NCBI GenBank assembly: GCA_965153355.1
Contig: OZ231126.1
Location: 63,922,001-63,986,000 of the forward strand
Reading direction: 5' to 3'
Source: Flaccisagitta enflata
Taxonomy: Eukaryota > Chaetognatha > Sagittoidea > Aphragmophora
DNA: 64,000 nucleotides
Part shown: positions 1 through 18,636 of the stretch, piece by piece
Layout of the letters: every line of letters starts with the position of its first letter
Numbering within the stretch: position 1 is the stretch's first letter
Made by a program: the position numbers and the translations under genes
Notes under the pieces: model-generated
The model's database searches: none
What the model was told of the DNA's origin: nothing
The model's input: the letters and a program-made list of their open reading frames with translations, nothing else

Positions 1-815
1 ATCTCTCCACAAATTGATTAGAGATCTTACAAAGCATGTCAATAAACCCATTTTGTAAAAAAAACATCATCATAATACATTGGTCTGAAAAATAATAGCT
101 AAAAATGTATCAAATAAGGCGTCTTAGAGTGAGACCTAAAAAAGCTGTAGGAACTGCGAGCCCTCGCGCTTACGCAGCAGCGCAGCATCTGCCCGTTCAA
201 TTTTCTTGCGTTAGCCTGAGGTTGAACGCCAAACGCAGCACGAAGCTCCGCCCAGGAAACTTTGTGTAGCTCACCCGTTTTTGGACTGTAATTAATAGTA
301 ATAGTTACCAAAAACTTATAGATAGACGTTATAAAGTATTATTATTAGTTGAATATAGCCTGCAACCTCAAATTCTGTGTATAAATGCTACTTTCACATG
401 AAGAACTCATGTACAATGACGGCTACGTTCAATGGGCCGGCCGATGTAAAACGTTGAACATTGAACGTTTGATTGGCCGGCGTAGCTGTGATTGTAGCAG
501 ATAAAGTAGATCCAACAAGTTTTTTGAGAATTTTAACAGAAATAAGCGGTTCCTAAAAGGAGATTTTAATAAGGTACAGAAAAAGTATCATTATTTGGTG
601 TTACTTTTGCTATTGTCTACAGGAAATAGCTAATGATTTATTAAAACAGGCGGATCACTTTTATACGTGGGGAAGTTGTCCACCTCAGATTTCCGACGAT
701 GCGCGCTCGCTAACTATGTGGTAATTTAGGCTAAAATCACCTCAGAGGTCACGATGGTTCTTTTCCGCCGTAGACGCAATAGGAAAAACAAATGATTCTT
801 TTCGATTTTCATTTA
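1..815. other. AT-rich intergenic DNA, no gene recognised
   Basis: No coding similarity recognised. A short open frame on the - strand (99-311) has no familiar motif. Around 424-488 there is an imperfect palindrome: GCTACG, GGCCGGCC and an inner AACGTT...AACGTT pair. It may be a remnant of a small inverted-repeat element. Confidence 0.4.
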
Positions 816-1392
816 CACTTATTTTTTTTTATAAGCACCTCGTTTATAAGCACGCCCAGCCTCAGATATTGGGAAAATTTAAGCACATAGCTAAGCACGG
901 TCCAGGCTGAGATTTTCAGTTTGAAAAAAAAAATTTGGTAAATTTGGAAAAATATGCTAATTTTTTAGAGATTTTTGATTGAAATTTCACAAAAACCAAT
1001 AGCAACTTTGATAGAAATTATAATCATCTATAACATCAATCTATCAATATATTCAGGATTTTGATACTGATAGAAATAATCTAATTTCTAATAATATTTA
1101 AAAATACTATTAGTATATGAAAGTAAGACAACATCAGTGAATGACACTATATATTCTTTTATACAAAATACATTCATTACTGTATTTTATACTATTCTTA
1201 ATTCTGTACTATACAACACTGCATTAATGTTTTCTATACCCTACTGTGTACTTTGTTCTAGACTGAATTGGATAATTACATACTGATAAATGATAAGCAC
1301 GCATTTAAGCACATTTCAGCCTTAAAAATGAGATTTTGCTAAGCACGCTCAGCCTCAGCCTAAAAATTAGCGTGCTTATAAAAAAAAAAGTG
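816..1392. mobile_element. TIR element (MITE-like) with TA target duplication
   Basis: The two ends are inverted copies (CACTT, a T-run, then ATAAGCAC), and TA lies immediately outside each end (814-815 and 1393-1394). Internally, 'AAGCACG...CAGCCTCAG' motifs recur near both ends in opposite orientation. The 577-bp size, absence of an ORF and TA duplication fit a non-autonomous Tc1/mariner-type element. The family name is unknown. Confidence 0.7.
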
Positions 1393-1749
1393 TACCACAA
1401 TTCCCTAGTCTGGATCTCTGCCAAGCATGTTGTCATTGATAATCGGGAAAAAAGTCGAAGTCAGTCTTCGGCTTTTTGACATATTCCAGAGAAACATGGT
1501 TTTCATTTTCTTATAGGGAAGTTGGGAATCTCTTCCGGCCAATTATAGCCTCGAATGAAATTGATAGAGTAAGTAAATCTGATAATTCTCTTTCATTTGG
1601 CGACAAGCAGAATTCTATTCACAAATATTTTTCGAGTAATGGTTTTTTAAAGATTTATTCATATAGAATTCTTATAAAATTTTTTTCGATTCTTTATGAT
1701 TTTATGTAGGATGAATTAAGAAGTGTATTTAAACTGTATCTATGTTTGT

Positions 1750-2175
1750 TTGGGCATGCAAATACAGGAAAACATGTTTATGAGCAAATCTGCTCATCTG
1801 TGAGGGTGTTTTTGAGCATTTGAGTTCTTTTTGTTTTTTTTTCTGATTTCAAATGCGATGAATAAATAAATATTTTGATATATGTTTAAGCAAGAAAGTG
1901 CAAAAAAGTATGGCAGTGAGCCTAGCTGCTCATCTGTGAGGATGTTTAAAGTTTTCTAGCTCACTTAGCTCATTCAGTTCAGTCTTTTTTTCTGATTTTA
2001 AATGGGATGAATAGAGAAATGTTTTAATGTGAGCATGCAAATATAAAAGAGCATGTCTGCGAGCATGTCAGGGAGCATAGCTGGTTGTCTGGTTGAGTGA
2101 TTTTGAGCATTTTAGCTCATCTAGTTCATTTGGCTCAGTCCTACTTCTTTCTTATTTTCAGTGCAATCAATACAT
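1750..2175. repeat. Diverged tandem repeat, unit about 145 bp, three copies
   Basis: Three successive blocks share the order 'GCATGCAAATA', 'CTGCTCATCTGTGAGG', GAGCATTT/TAGCTCA motifs, a T-run with CTGATTT, then 'AAATG(C/G)GATGAATA'. Copies are considerably diverged. No coding potential seen. Confidence 0.5.
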
Positions 2176-2311
2176 ACAATTGCTCTTAATTTGATTTAAC
2201 AAGTAAAAAGATTCGCAGTGATTGAAGACAAGCTTGGTGAAAAGTGATCAATACTTACAACTTCTTTCCTCACGGCTACAGCCGCCATTACTGGTTAAAA
2301 ACTATAGCGCA

Positions 2312-2313
2312 GG

Positions 2314-2348
<35 letters not shown>

Positions 2349-2359
2349 ATGGTTGTTAA

Positions 2360-2441
<82 letters not shown>
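2312..2441. repeat. (TTG)n microsatellite
   Basis: About 130 bp of nearly pure TTG repeat with one ATGG interruption near 2350. Open frames across it encode only poly-Val/Leu/Thr and are artefacts of the repeat. Confidence 0.95.
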
Positions 2442-2445
<4 letters not shown>

Positions 2446-2577
2446 TGTTTTTTTTTCTATGCGGTTCCATCAGAGGCATACCAACCCATCATGTTTATAA
2501 TTCTAGACCTATTTAATGTCAATATCCGTAAATTCTGTCATTTCCCGAGCCGCATACTGTAGAATCGATATCAATAC

Positions 2578-2962
2578 ATATCATCTGCAATAATTCATGA
2601 TCATTTTTATAGAAAGTAAAAATCTTGATCAAAACAAACCTGTACCAAATGATACGAGATAACCTGGTTTAATTACAATGATCGCTTTTGTATGTTTCAA
2701 CAGATATGATAGAGGTCAATTAGCACAGCTCAAAATAAGAATACTTTTATTTTTGGTTCTCCTTTAAATCAAAGTTTTTTTTTTAGTTCAAATTTTTTTA
2801 TTACTTAGATTGAAGGTAGTTAATCCGCTTATGAGTGTAGGGCGCTTAAGTTTCTTGCGCTTACCATTCTGAAGCTTCTGTTTCTTGCGCTTCCACTGAG
2901 GCACTTATTATTCCGGTACCCGTTTCAAATGATCTGAGGCAATCTGCAATACATTCCAAACG
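2578..2962 (+). repeat. Dispersed repeat, direct copy of 56573-56850
   Basis: The stretch beginning ATCTGCAATAATTCATG and ending GATCTGAGGCAATCTGCAAT occurs again at 56573-56850 in the same orientation. This copy has about 95 extra bases (roughly 2825-2920, rich in 'TTCTTGCGCTT') absent from the other, so one copy gained or lost a small insert. No ORF. Confidence 0.75.
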
Positions 2963-3039
2963 AACTGGGATGACCTTTTATGTCAAGAAGTGCATTTGCA
3001 AATAAGCGCCGCTAAGCAGATCGCACCGCGGGGGCCTCG

Positions 3040-3230
3040 TTTTTGGCCGCGTGCACGCGATTCTACACGCCGCTTTGTCGGTCCGTCCATCGGTTGGTCG
3101 GTCACACTTTACTTTTTTTATGTTTTTTATTCTTGGACCTCACTGCTCCTGCCCAAATGGTCTGGTGACCTCAGATATGGCCCCTGCCCACCCGCACGCG
3201 ACTTGGGTAGCCGTGTATCCGGCCTTGTTA
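3040..3230 (-). mobile_element. Family A structured repeat (SINE-like), - strand
   Basis: On the - strand it starts AACAAGGCCGGATACACGGC and has the 5' motif AGTCGCGTGC before GGGTGGGCAGGGGCC. A GACC/GGAC core follows, and it ends in the hairpin ATCGCGTGCACGCGG followed by CCAAAAA. It belongs to the same family as 9973-10187 and 42741-42943. The 3' arm has drifted from perfect pairing. Confidence 0.75.
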
Positions 3231-3465
3231 TTCGTTAATTCTGTTGCGCGAAGATGTCGCTTCTATGATTCCAACCCCGTTTCTGTCCATCCATTTAAAG
3301 ACAGATCATCATCAACATAGAGATAAAACGACAGTTGATAAATAGTTTTGAGATGGAAGAGACAATGTGGAGTTATCTACTTGGGGGAGACCAGATTCAA
3401 AATTCCGTTTGATTACGCACATAATTCTGCTAATGAAAGATAACTAAAAGAAGCTTCGATAAATA

Positions 3466-6400
3466 CACCGTCTCCGGATCGGACTGTAAAATGCAAAACC
3501 TTTATAGCTTCTCAACCATTAGGAAAAAAGTCTTAAAGTTCTCAATGAATATTGATAACATGTGACAGTTTTTGCATGTCAAAGCTCAGATCATATTATA
3601 GAAAAGGTGAGGGGAAAACAAAATAGGGAAAAAATGTCCATTTTTTAAGCAAAATTGTTTTTTTTACCTGTTTTCTTTCGGAAAGTGCTGTTTTGTTCTC
3701 AGAATATGCAGCAAATAGATAATACATAGGCTAACATCTGTCATCAAAAAAAAATCCTAGAGTTTTTGTTGAAACGCAAAGCAATTTCAAGCAGATAAAA
3801 GCAACTCTTTCCTAAGGACTAAGGAGCTTCTAAACCACTAGGAAAAAAATCTTGAAATTTTCAATTATTATTGGTAACATTTGGTTGCTTCACATAGCAA
3901 AAGTTTGCAGTATACCTTCACCCTACTTGGGTGACATGGAGGAGCAAAGATCATGAAGATGACCATTTTCTTTTTTTCAAAATTTGTTCATCTTCCGTTT
4001 TTGTATTGACTTCAAAGTTTTAACAGAAATCCCAGAAATCAGAAAAATCCTATGTAGTTTTGTTATTAAAAGGACAAATATTTCATTTAAAAAATCATAG
4101 TATTTGTGGAAATACACTAAAACATCAAAACACAAACTGTAAAAGAGCTTACTTAAAAAGCGAATTAACAATTCTATAATGTGAGAAATTAGTAATAGCT
4201 ATTTCAATGATTGTCAGCCTGATGATTTATCCCACTGCATAATGCAAGTTAGGTCCTCAAAATGAAATTGCTAAAAGATGGAAAATGAATGATTTTTTAT
4301 AAAAGAAAAATAGTAAGGGTCCTTAAATTGGCCTCTCTATATTAAGTAAAGGGGGTGAAAAGAAATAACAACCTTTTGCTATGTGAAGCACCCAATGGTA
4401 CAGGGTCTTCAATTGCAACTGACTTATTCTAAATTGATGGTGTGCCTCTTAACCATGGCGTCAATAAAAATGGCCGCCATGTTCAATTTGCTGCTGTGAG
4501 TTCAATTTTTGGACTAGCTTCATAATTTTTGAGATATTGATAATATTTTGAATTTCTGACCTAGCAAAAAAATCAGAATTCAAAAAAGTTGATTTTTGTG
4601 TCCGCAGCATTAATTTTTGTGAAAAGTATTCTAATACTAATTTATCAATACCTTTTTACAATGATTCTTTTAGAACTTTGAAAAATGACTTTTTTTTTCA
4701 TCATTGCTTTTGAATTTTTCAAAGATGAAGAAAGTATTGATGATATTCAAATGCGCAAAAAAATCAGAACTCAAAAAAATTAATTTTTGTGGCCACAGTA
4801 GTGATTTTGAAACAAGGAGGTAAAATCAGTTTTTGATGGAATTTTTTTATTAACTTCAATTTTTTACAATGAGCTCATTTTTTTAACTAGTCTCATAATT
4901 TTTTAGGTGAAGATAGTTCATCAAATTTCCGACTCAACAAAAAAATCAGAACTTAAAAATGTTAAATTTTGCACTACTTTTTGTTGATTTTACTGAAAAT
5001 GTGCAAAATTATCTCTTAAACACCTGTCATCCCACCTCCTTAAAGAAATAATTTTTTGAAACAGGGGCAATTTTTTTCAAGTGTGTGAGAGTTTTACAAC
5101 TTATTGACCTGCAGCAAAAATCAGAACTCAAAAAAGTGTATTTTTGTGCCTGTGGCATGAGTTATTGTAAAACATAACAAAAACCAAAACATACAAAAAA
5201 AAGTGATTTGGCAGGTCCATATTTGGATGCCTTTCACAAAAATTGATGCCACAGGTACATTTGTTAACTTTTTTGAGTTCTGATATTTTCTCTGAGCCAG
5301 AAATTTGGAGTTCTAGTTCCACCTAAAAAATTATGAAGCTAGTTAAAAAATTGAACTCAGGGGAGGGGTTTGAATAGGCGGCCATTTTTATTGACGCCAT
5401 GGTTATAGTCAATATTATGATTTCTTTTTTTTTCCTCTTGTAGCATATTGTTAAACGTTTTTTGTATCAAAATTTCAAGGGCTTTTTTAAGATATTCTGT
5501 CTGTTAAAACAATTTCAAGTAGATCAGGTTCCCATGGTTGTGACTTGTAAAAATTGTTTTTTGTTTTGATTATTGCTCTCATTATGATTAGCAAGAGCTA
5601 AAGATGATTCATTGGTCTCAAATCAAATATAATTTAATTTACTTTTGAGAGGTAAAAAATTTAATACAGATTGCTAGAATTATTTTTTACAAACTAAAAA
5701 GAAAATTGTTGGTTTGGAAAACATTTTTTTCAGAAATTGATTTCAAGGTCATCACATGGAATCAAGATATCAACACATTGTTTCATCTCAAGTAGTTTGA
5801 CCAAGGCATAGACACATCACTCCCAGACTTATTCCCAGTCTCATATGAATGCAAGAGAGCAGGAGCAGTGGCAAAGGGGGTTTATTTCTCATTGGGGCAG
5901 CAATGTCTTGCCAGTGCCAAAACCGTTCATGCAATGACTGGATAAGCAGTGGTCAGATGATCCTACAAAAGGACATGTGGATGGTTCTACTAAGTCACTG
6001 AGCAACTGACATGTCACCAATAACATCATGAAATTATCATTCATTCTGGACCGATTGAACTTCTCTCGCTGAAACCATATAAAAATGAAGGCTGTTAGAA
6101 AAAAATATGTCATAAAAAAGATGATTTTTTTTTTTGGTAACAACCATGAATACTCTGACTACTTGATATTTTTGTTACAATAACCCTTGATACCTTAATA
6201 CAAAAAACGTCAGACAATATACAATAAGAGGAAAAAAAGAAAAAAATCATGATATTGACTATGAGACGCACACCATCAATTAAAAATAAATCAGTCGTAA
6301 TTGAAGACTGTAACATGTGACGGTTTTTGCATGTCTAATTTCAGATCATAGTATAGAAAAGGTGAGAGGAAAACAAAATAGTGAAAAAATATCCATTTCT

Positions 6401-6733
6401 AAAGCAAAATTTTTTACCTCTTTTATTTTGGAAGGTGCTGTTTTGTTCTCAGAATATGCAGCAAATAGATAATACAAAAGTTAACATCCGTCAACAATAA
6501 ATGAGTTTTTGTTGAAACATTTTCCTGAGGAAATAGGGAAAAATTGATCTTATATAAAAAATGGGTTTTCTTTCAATATTTTTTTTCCCCTCACCTTTTC
6601 TATTTATGATCTGAGCTTTGACATGCAAAAAAAGTCACATGTTACCAATATTCACTGAAAATTTCATGACATTTTCCTAGTGGTTTAGGAACTATGTAAG
6701 TTTTGCATTTTGCAGTCCGATCCGAAGACGGTG
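3466..6733. mobile_element. 3.3-kb TIR/fold-back element with TA target duplication
   Basis: Ends are inverted copies: CACCGTCTCCGGATCGGACTG at the left, and the reverse complement of CACCGTCTTCGGATCGGACTG at the right. TA flanks each end (3464-3465, 6734-6735). Pairing continues inward for over 150 bp (TTTTGCATGTCAAAGCTCAGATCAT and neighbours). A second inverted pair lies inside, at about 4440-4510 and 5330-5405 (ATGGCGTCAATAAAAATGGC against its complement). No transposase ORF is visible, so it is probably non-autonomous with nested palindromes. The same terminal motif occurs in 43241-44337. Confidence 0.7.
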
Positions 6734-6952
6734 TACATCAAACGAAAAGGAGGTTTATTTTCTACCTTTAAAAGATTCACGGACGTCTTAGCTCACAGAA
6801 AACTGATAGCCGAAAGACTACCTAGATTCCCCTGCCATTTTAGACCCGCCGTGTTTTAGCTTGATTAATCATTTGTCAGTTAAATGTTATGAGTTATTGA
6901 TGAGGAGAAGACGATGAGAAAATTATAGAGTCGCACGTGCGGCAAGTGAGAG

Positions 6953-6954
<2 letters not shown>

Positions 6955-7030
<76 letters not shown>
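6955..7030. repeat. (GA)n microsatellite
   Basis: Uninterrupted GA dinucleotide run of about 75 bp. Confidence 0.95.
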
Positions 7031-7033
<3 letters not shown>

Positions 7034-7154
7034 GGACACTGGACAGAGAGACATTTTGAATATATGCAGAAAGTGAAACCGACATGCGAGGGGGCGTCCA
7101 ACCCCAATCCACAACATCCCCCCAATCCTAACCAAACACAAGCATCTACAGCCA

Positions 7155-7260
7155 TGGGCCGGCTCGTTTTACCACTTTTCGACTCGTGCTCACGGATGGA
7201 CCGACGGACGGATGGACGGACAAAGCCTCTGATAGAGTCGCTAGTCCGCGACTAAAAAGA
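7155..7260 (+). mobile_element. Family B structured repeat, 5'-truncated
   Basis: Contains the family B interior 'CCACTTTTCGACTCG', a GGAC/GACC core, 'ACAAAGCCTCTGATAGAG', and the terminal hairpin GTCGCTAGTCCGCGACT followed by AAAAAG. The usual ACAAGGCCGGATACAC head is absent. Confidence 0.6.
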
Positions 7261-7331
7261 GAAAAAACGAAAGAAAGAAAGAATGATATAAAGAAAGCAA
7301 GAAAGAAAGGAAAACAGAAAGAAAGAAAGAC

Positions 7332-7426
<95 letters not shown>

Positions 7427-7490
7427 GGGAGAGAAAAAAGAAAAAAAGAAAAAAAGGAAAAAAAGAGAAAAAGAAAAACGAAAGAAAACA
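7260..7490. repeat. (GAAA)n microsatellite
   Basis: Purine-rich GAAA tetranucleotide array starting directly at the A-tail of the preceding family B repeat. This suggests the microsatellite was seeded by that tail. Open frames here (Lys/Glu/Arg- or Phe/Leu/Ser-rich) are artefacts. Confidence 0.9.
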
Positions 7491-7627
7491 AAAGATCTAT
7501 TTTTTCTTTCTATTTTTTTTATTTCCTTTTCATTGTCATGATTGTGGAATAACTTTTCCTGGCTCAACAAAATTTAGTGCTGAAACAGGGGACTTTTGAA
7601 CATAATACTAGTTTACTGGTTTCCAGA

Positions 7628-13915
<6,288 letters not shown>

Positions 13916-14000
13916 TTTATCAATTATTCTACAACACATAAGCTTGGTAAGAGAGCATGCCATTTTTTTTATGAAAATGCCACCCTACCGCCAACATAGA

Positions 14001-14010
14001 AATAAATAAA
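14001..14010 (+). promoter_or_regulatory. Polyadenylation signal of the transporter gene
   Basis: AATAAATAAA lies about 86 bases after the TGA, a normal distance for a short 3' UTR. No other canonical hexamer occurs between. Confidence 0.6.
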
Positions 14011-14591
14011 ACATCACTGATAGGATATCGGAATCCATGTCTTTCAGTCGGGTATATCTTGAAAACCATTGCGCTGAAGCAACGCGCGCTCCTCTGCAAT
14101 TTGATGCGATCGGTTTGTTTGTCAGAAAGCTGTGAGAAAATCCATTAGTTGTGTCTACTATTGCTTCCTTCGCAAACAATTAATCGACATTTATAGTGGT
14201 TTATGATGTTTTTCTGACCTGTTCAACTTCTCAGCGGAGGGGAAACCTGTGATACATGTAGGGCATTTTAAAGGAAACACAAAATTGTGCCATTTCTAAG
14301 TTCTAACCGTTCAACGTGCATTTACAGTTTTATCATAGTATATCATGAATTGGATTGCATGATTGAACGTCTGATTTTCACTCATGTGTTTAGCATTGAT
14401 TTAATGTTTTTAACATTTCCAGTTAGGACCTATCCAGTAAATAGAGGGTGGATGTACAAGGTCAGAACGGCTGATATTGTCTTTTATTTTAGCTATGATA
14501 TATTTTTTCAACATTTCATAACAGATTCTCCATCTGGATAGCGAGGTATGAAAGTGAGTTAAGCTTGGCTCTATTGATGCATCCGTACATT

Positions 14592-14662
14592 GTATGATTT
14601 GTATGATTTGTATAATTTGTACAATTTGTATAATTTGTATAATTTGTATAATTTGTATTTGT
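14592..14662. repeat. 9-bp tandem repeat (TATAATTTG)n
   Basis: Eight units of GTATAATTT with G/A and C/T variants. No function seen. Confidence 0.85.
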
Positions 14663-14779
14663 TCTAAGCTCAACTTGATCACTACCTTGGAATAAGTTTA
14701 GCATCGAGTTCAGTTGAGCATAAGTTGCTTTAATCTTAAGGAATCCATAAAAAATCCATGACTAAAATGATCTACATTA

Positions 14780-15262
14780 ACAGTCTATGGACAAAACGAG
14801 GAGAGTAGATTTTGCTGATCACCGTTATCATGCTTAGGCGTAGTTTGTTTTAAAGTGTAGGCTTGTAATTACCTCAAAGAAAATTACTGAGGACTGAAAG
14901 AAACTAACGCAAGAACAATTACTACAGGGAGGCCATGTAAAATCATGAAAGAAGTTTTTTCATGATTGAAAGCAAATATTGCCATCATGTCGCAGGGTCG
15001 GCCAGAGGGGGTCAATCATAGCCCAGATGGAGGTCCTAAGTCCCAGGGGTGACTACATGCCAACTTTTGCTTTCAATTGAAAAGAAGTTCTTTTCATGAT
15101 TTTATATGGCCTCCCTGTAGTAATCGTTCTTCCATTAGTTTCTTTCAGTCCTCAGTAATTTTCTTCAAGGTAATTACAAGCCTACATTTTGAAATAAACT
15201 ACGCATAAGCATCATACCGGTGATCAGCAAAATCTACTCTCCTCATTTTGTCCATAGACTGT
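14780..15262. mobile_element. Fold-back (palindromic) element with TA duplication
   Basis: Left end ACAGTCTATGGACAAAA pairs with right end TTTTGTCCATAGACTGT, and pairing runs almost to the centre near 15020 (for example GGGAGGCCAT against ATGGCCTCCC). TA flanks both ends. 483 bp, no ORF. Nineteen bases separate it from the next fold-back element. Confidence 0.75.
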
Positions 15263-15281
15263 TAAATTATCTTTCAATGTA

Positions 15282-15884
15282 CAGTACGATGGGAGCAATG
15301 ACGACCAAGACTGGAGGATAGATTATAGATATCTTAATTTCATTTGTATCATGAAATATTTTAGATTTAGGCTAATTAAAGGTTGCTCTATTGAGTGAAT
15401 GCATTTGCATCTCTTAAATCTCAACTTGTGACTTGACCTTATCAATACTTCATTTTCCAAGACTTTGACCAATTTCATTGGATCAGGTGAAAAATTCTAT
15501 ATAATTTAAAAAAAAAAAATCAGCTCAATCGGACCATTTTTACACGTTTTATGGCTATGTTTAATAAACAAAAGTTATGCAAATTAATTCTTGGGCAAAA
15601 TTTAAAACGGCCATAAAACCTGTAAAAATAGACCGATTGAGTTGATTTTTTTTCTTCAAAACTATATAAAATTTTCCACCCGATCTATTGAGATAGGTTA
15701 GAACTTTGAAAAATGAAGTTTTGATGAGGTCAAGTCGCAAGTTGAAGTTTGAGAGACGCAAACATTTTCACTCAATAAAGCAATCTTTTTTTAGCCTAGA
15801 TCTCAAATATTTTAAAATACAAATAAAATTAAGGTACCTAAAATCAATCCTCCAGTCTAGGTCGTCATTGCTCCCATCGCACTG
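15282..15884. mobile_element. Fold-back element with TA duplication
   Basis: The left end CAGTACGATGGGAGCAATGA pairs with the complement at the right end. The arms pair through most of the 603 bp (for example AATCGGACCATTTTTACA against TGTAAAAATAGACCGATT). TA lies at 15280-15281 and 15885-15886. No ORF, so a non-autonomous Tc1/mariner-like element is likely. Confidence 0.78.
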
Positions 15885-15960
15885 TAGACCAACCGGAGAT
15901 TACTGACTCAAGCCGTTAAAAAGTTACAGCGGGAAATGTAAAAACCGCGATTCTGCAAAA

Positions 15961-16125
15961 ACAAGGCCGGATACACGGCCATCAGTTGCGGACGGGTGGG
16001 CAGGGGCGGAAATGCGCGTTATCCCACTTTTCGACTCAATGGTTAGGGACGGACCGATGGACCGACGGACCGACCGACGGACGGACAAAGCCTCTTATAG
16101 AGTTGCGTGTCCGCAACTAAAAAAA
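15961..16125 (+). mobile_element. Family B structured repeat, complete
   Basis: Best family B member: head ACAAGGCCGGATACACGGCC, 5' motif AGTTGCGGAC, GGGTGGGCAGGGGCGG, GACC/GACG core, CCTCTTATAGAG, hairpin AGTTGCG-TGTC-CGCAACT and A7. The 3' arm GTCCGCAACT is the reverse complement of the 5' motif. Confidence 0.85.
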
Positions 16126-16146
16126 TAATGGTCAGTCCATTAACAT

Positions 16147-17345
16147 TAGGGTGACTTGAAATCCAAATCTCGTCTTCCTTGCGGGAGAAATGTGACCAAT
16201 TCCATCATAGATGGTAACTCTAAAATCTGGAGATGATCAGACAAAGTTTACTCATGGTAGAGATTTACTTTACATCCGGAATCTGAGTCCTGGTGAATTT
16301 TCCGATTTCTCTTTTAAATGCGGCCGGGCCAGAGGGATTAACGGCATGAGCTTGAGGTCTAATTAATCAGCCTTAATTTGGTCCTGAAAGATACCTTGGT
16401 GTATGCACATAACTCTGTTGATCTCATTAACCAAAATTTTGAACGTCTTAGGGGCCCCTAAGGGCCCCAAAAAAAGCCCTTAATGAGGATTTTTTTCTGA
16501 AAAAAAAAGTGGGGTGCAATCGATAGGAAATTGTTTGATTCGCCTAGATCCAAAATCTTGCATTTTCACTTTTTTCAAAAAAACTTTGAAAATTTTTGTG
16601 TCACGCGTTGAGGACTTTGAAAAAAAATCACAAAATATTTTTTTGAAAAATGGTTTTTAAAAGTGGGGTGCAATCGATAGGAAATTTTCTGATTTGCCTA
16701 GATCCAAAATCTTGTATTTTCATTTTTTTTTTTCAAAAAACTTAAAAAATTTTTGTTCCGCACGTTGGGGACTTAGAAAAAAAAATCACAAAATATTTTT
16801 TTGAAAAATGGTTTTTAAAAGTAGGGTGCAATCAATAGGAAATTGTTTGATTTGCCTAGATCCAAAATCCTGTAACTTTACTTTTTTTTCAAGAAACTTG
16901 GACTCTGTTGAAATTCACTGCCGGCCATATTTTCAAAGAAAGTTTAAAAATTCTCCTGGAACTTTTTCAGTTTGATATGGTTCAAACAAATGCTCATAAC
17001 TTCTAAAGTATTTGAGCCAGAACCTTGAAATTTGAAACGTGCATTATTGAAAGCGCTGGGCAGGTCCATGCAAAAGATTGAGCTACTGACTGACCTAGGA
17101 AAACTTTCGAGTCTAAGTCTACTCATGGCCGCAACCCCACCCAATTCCCATTATAAAAGATAGGAAGCTGCAAAGGCCAAAATCCTTCCTGTACATTTTC
17201 TATGGGAAATGAGGGGGGGTTGCGGCCATGAGTAAACTTCATTTGATTGCCACCAGATTTTAGGGTTATCATCTGTGATGAAATGGTATCATTTCTCCCG
17301 CGAGGGAGACCAGATTCAAATATGACCATATTTGCAGTCACCCTA
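16147..17345. mobile_element. Inverted-repeat element with internal insertion
   Basis: Ends GGGTGACTTGAAATC and GCAGTCACCC are inverted, flanked by TTA/TAA. The arms contain the CTTGCGGGAGAAATG / CATTTCTCCCGCGAGG pair and both hold ACTCATGGCCGCAACC-type sequence. The partner element at 63248-63592 is only about 345 bp, so about 850 bp here (16260-17120) are extra. The extra part includes three tandem units of 'AGTGGGGTGCAATCGATAGGAAATT'-type sequence, broken here as AGTGGGGTGCAATC + GATAGGAAATT, at 16510-16860. Confidence 0.6.
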
Positions 17346-17638
17346 ATTTACGTTACTACATTTTGACGCCTACAAAGAACTGGCATTACGTAAATGGCAC
17401 CAAACTATTCCCAGATTGGCTCGGCAATTCGCCGGATCTTAATCTAATAGAAAATTTGTGGTCGCAGATGAAGAACATACAGCAACGGGAATATGCTACT
17501 TCGATTGGCGGCCTGAAAAGAATCGCATTGAAGGTGTGGAGACAAGTCACTCCATCTTACCTCGAAGCCTTGTACGAATCGATACCGACAACAATGCAGG
17601 CAGTGATTAGCCAGCAGGGAGGCCATACCGAGTATTGA
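17346..17638 (+). pseudogene. Tc1/mariner-type transposase, C-terminal fragment
   Basis: Encodes ...TPTKNWHYVNGTKLFPDWLGNSPDLNLIENLW...QQGGHTEY and a stop. The block 'W.GNSPDLN.IENLW' carries the last catalytic acidic residue (Glu) of the DDE triad in the Tc1/mariner superfamily. The upstream part with the first two catalytic Asp residues is missing; the inverted-repeat element ending at 17345 abuts it. Only about 95 residues remain of the usual 340 or so, so it cannot be active. An almost identical fragment is at 62950-63250. Confidence 0.85.
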
Positions 17639-18636
17639 GAACCGTTTGAATATGTTTTTGTACCGTTCTAGTCAGTAAATGAACTGACACTTATATTGAT
17701 GCTAAACTTATTTCCAAAGTAGTATTGAGAACTTATTGTTAACTTGCAAAGTGCAAAGAATGAAAAATATCCGCCTGACAGATTTATTTTACTGTTCAAG
17801 TCAGTGGTCTTTTATGCTCTGCGAAATGGGATGATTGAAGACGCCACATAAAACTTCATGACAGTCATGAAATACCTGAGCCGCCATACCCCTCATACCT
17901 TATAGAAAACGTACTATCTTCTAGCATTTACACCATACAGGAAGAATTTTGGCCTCTTCCTCCTCTTCGTTTTCCCCATGTTTTACTACCCATGATATGG
18001 GGTGGCGCCCCCGGTTTTGTGTCAAACTATAGCTCAAAATTTTAGGGGATAACTTTAACTATCATCAGGATCAAAGTACATCGACTCAACTTGACTCGGA
18101 CTGCTGTTCAAATGCAAAGTTTGAGGGGGGGGAGGAACAGGGGAAACGAAGCGCGGAACAAAAAATGAGAACGATGGTGGAAGAAAATGAAAAAGAACGA
18201 CAGGAAAGAACACTTTATAACAAAGAGAAGGGAAACATAGAAATAGTTAATGAGCGAACATTATTCATGGAACCTGGAAAAAGGAGGAAAGAAAACGTGT
18301 CTAAAATAGTGGGGGGACTGCAGAGCTTCATAGGGGCAAATAAGAGAGATACACCACCCATACGGCGACCAATGTCTGGTGGAACATCTCTCTCAACAAT
18401 CTGAAACGTCTGATGGACCTAAAAATGTTGAAAAAATCGCCCACATCCAGCATCTTTATCATGTATGTGAACGATCAACATTCCCTTTGAAATCGCTGCA
18501 ATTTCACCTCTTTTCACTGCAAATTGTAAAATGTTTTCTTTTCTATTCCTTGACAAATTGGTAAAAATCCTTGGGGCTGGTCTTGTTTGAAAGATATTAA
18601 GTAGTAGAACATAAAATAAGGAGAAGTAGCTGATAG

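Noticed and set aside
2244-2516. Poly-Val/Leu/Thr open frames over the TTG repeat (also over GA, CA, GT, GACA and GAAA tracts throughout)
   Set aside because: They are translations of pure microsatellites with no conserved sequence outside the repeat.
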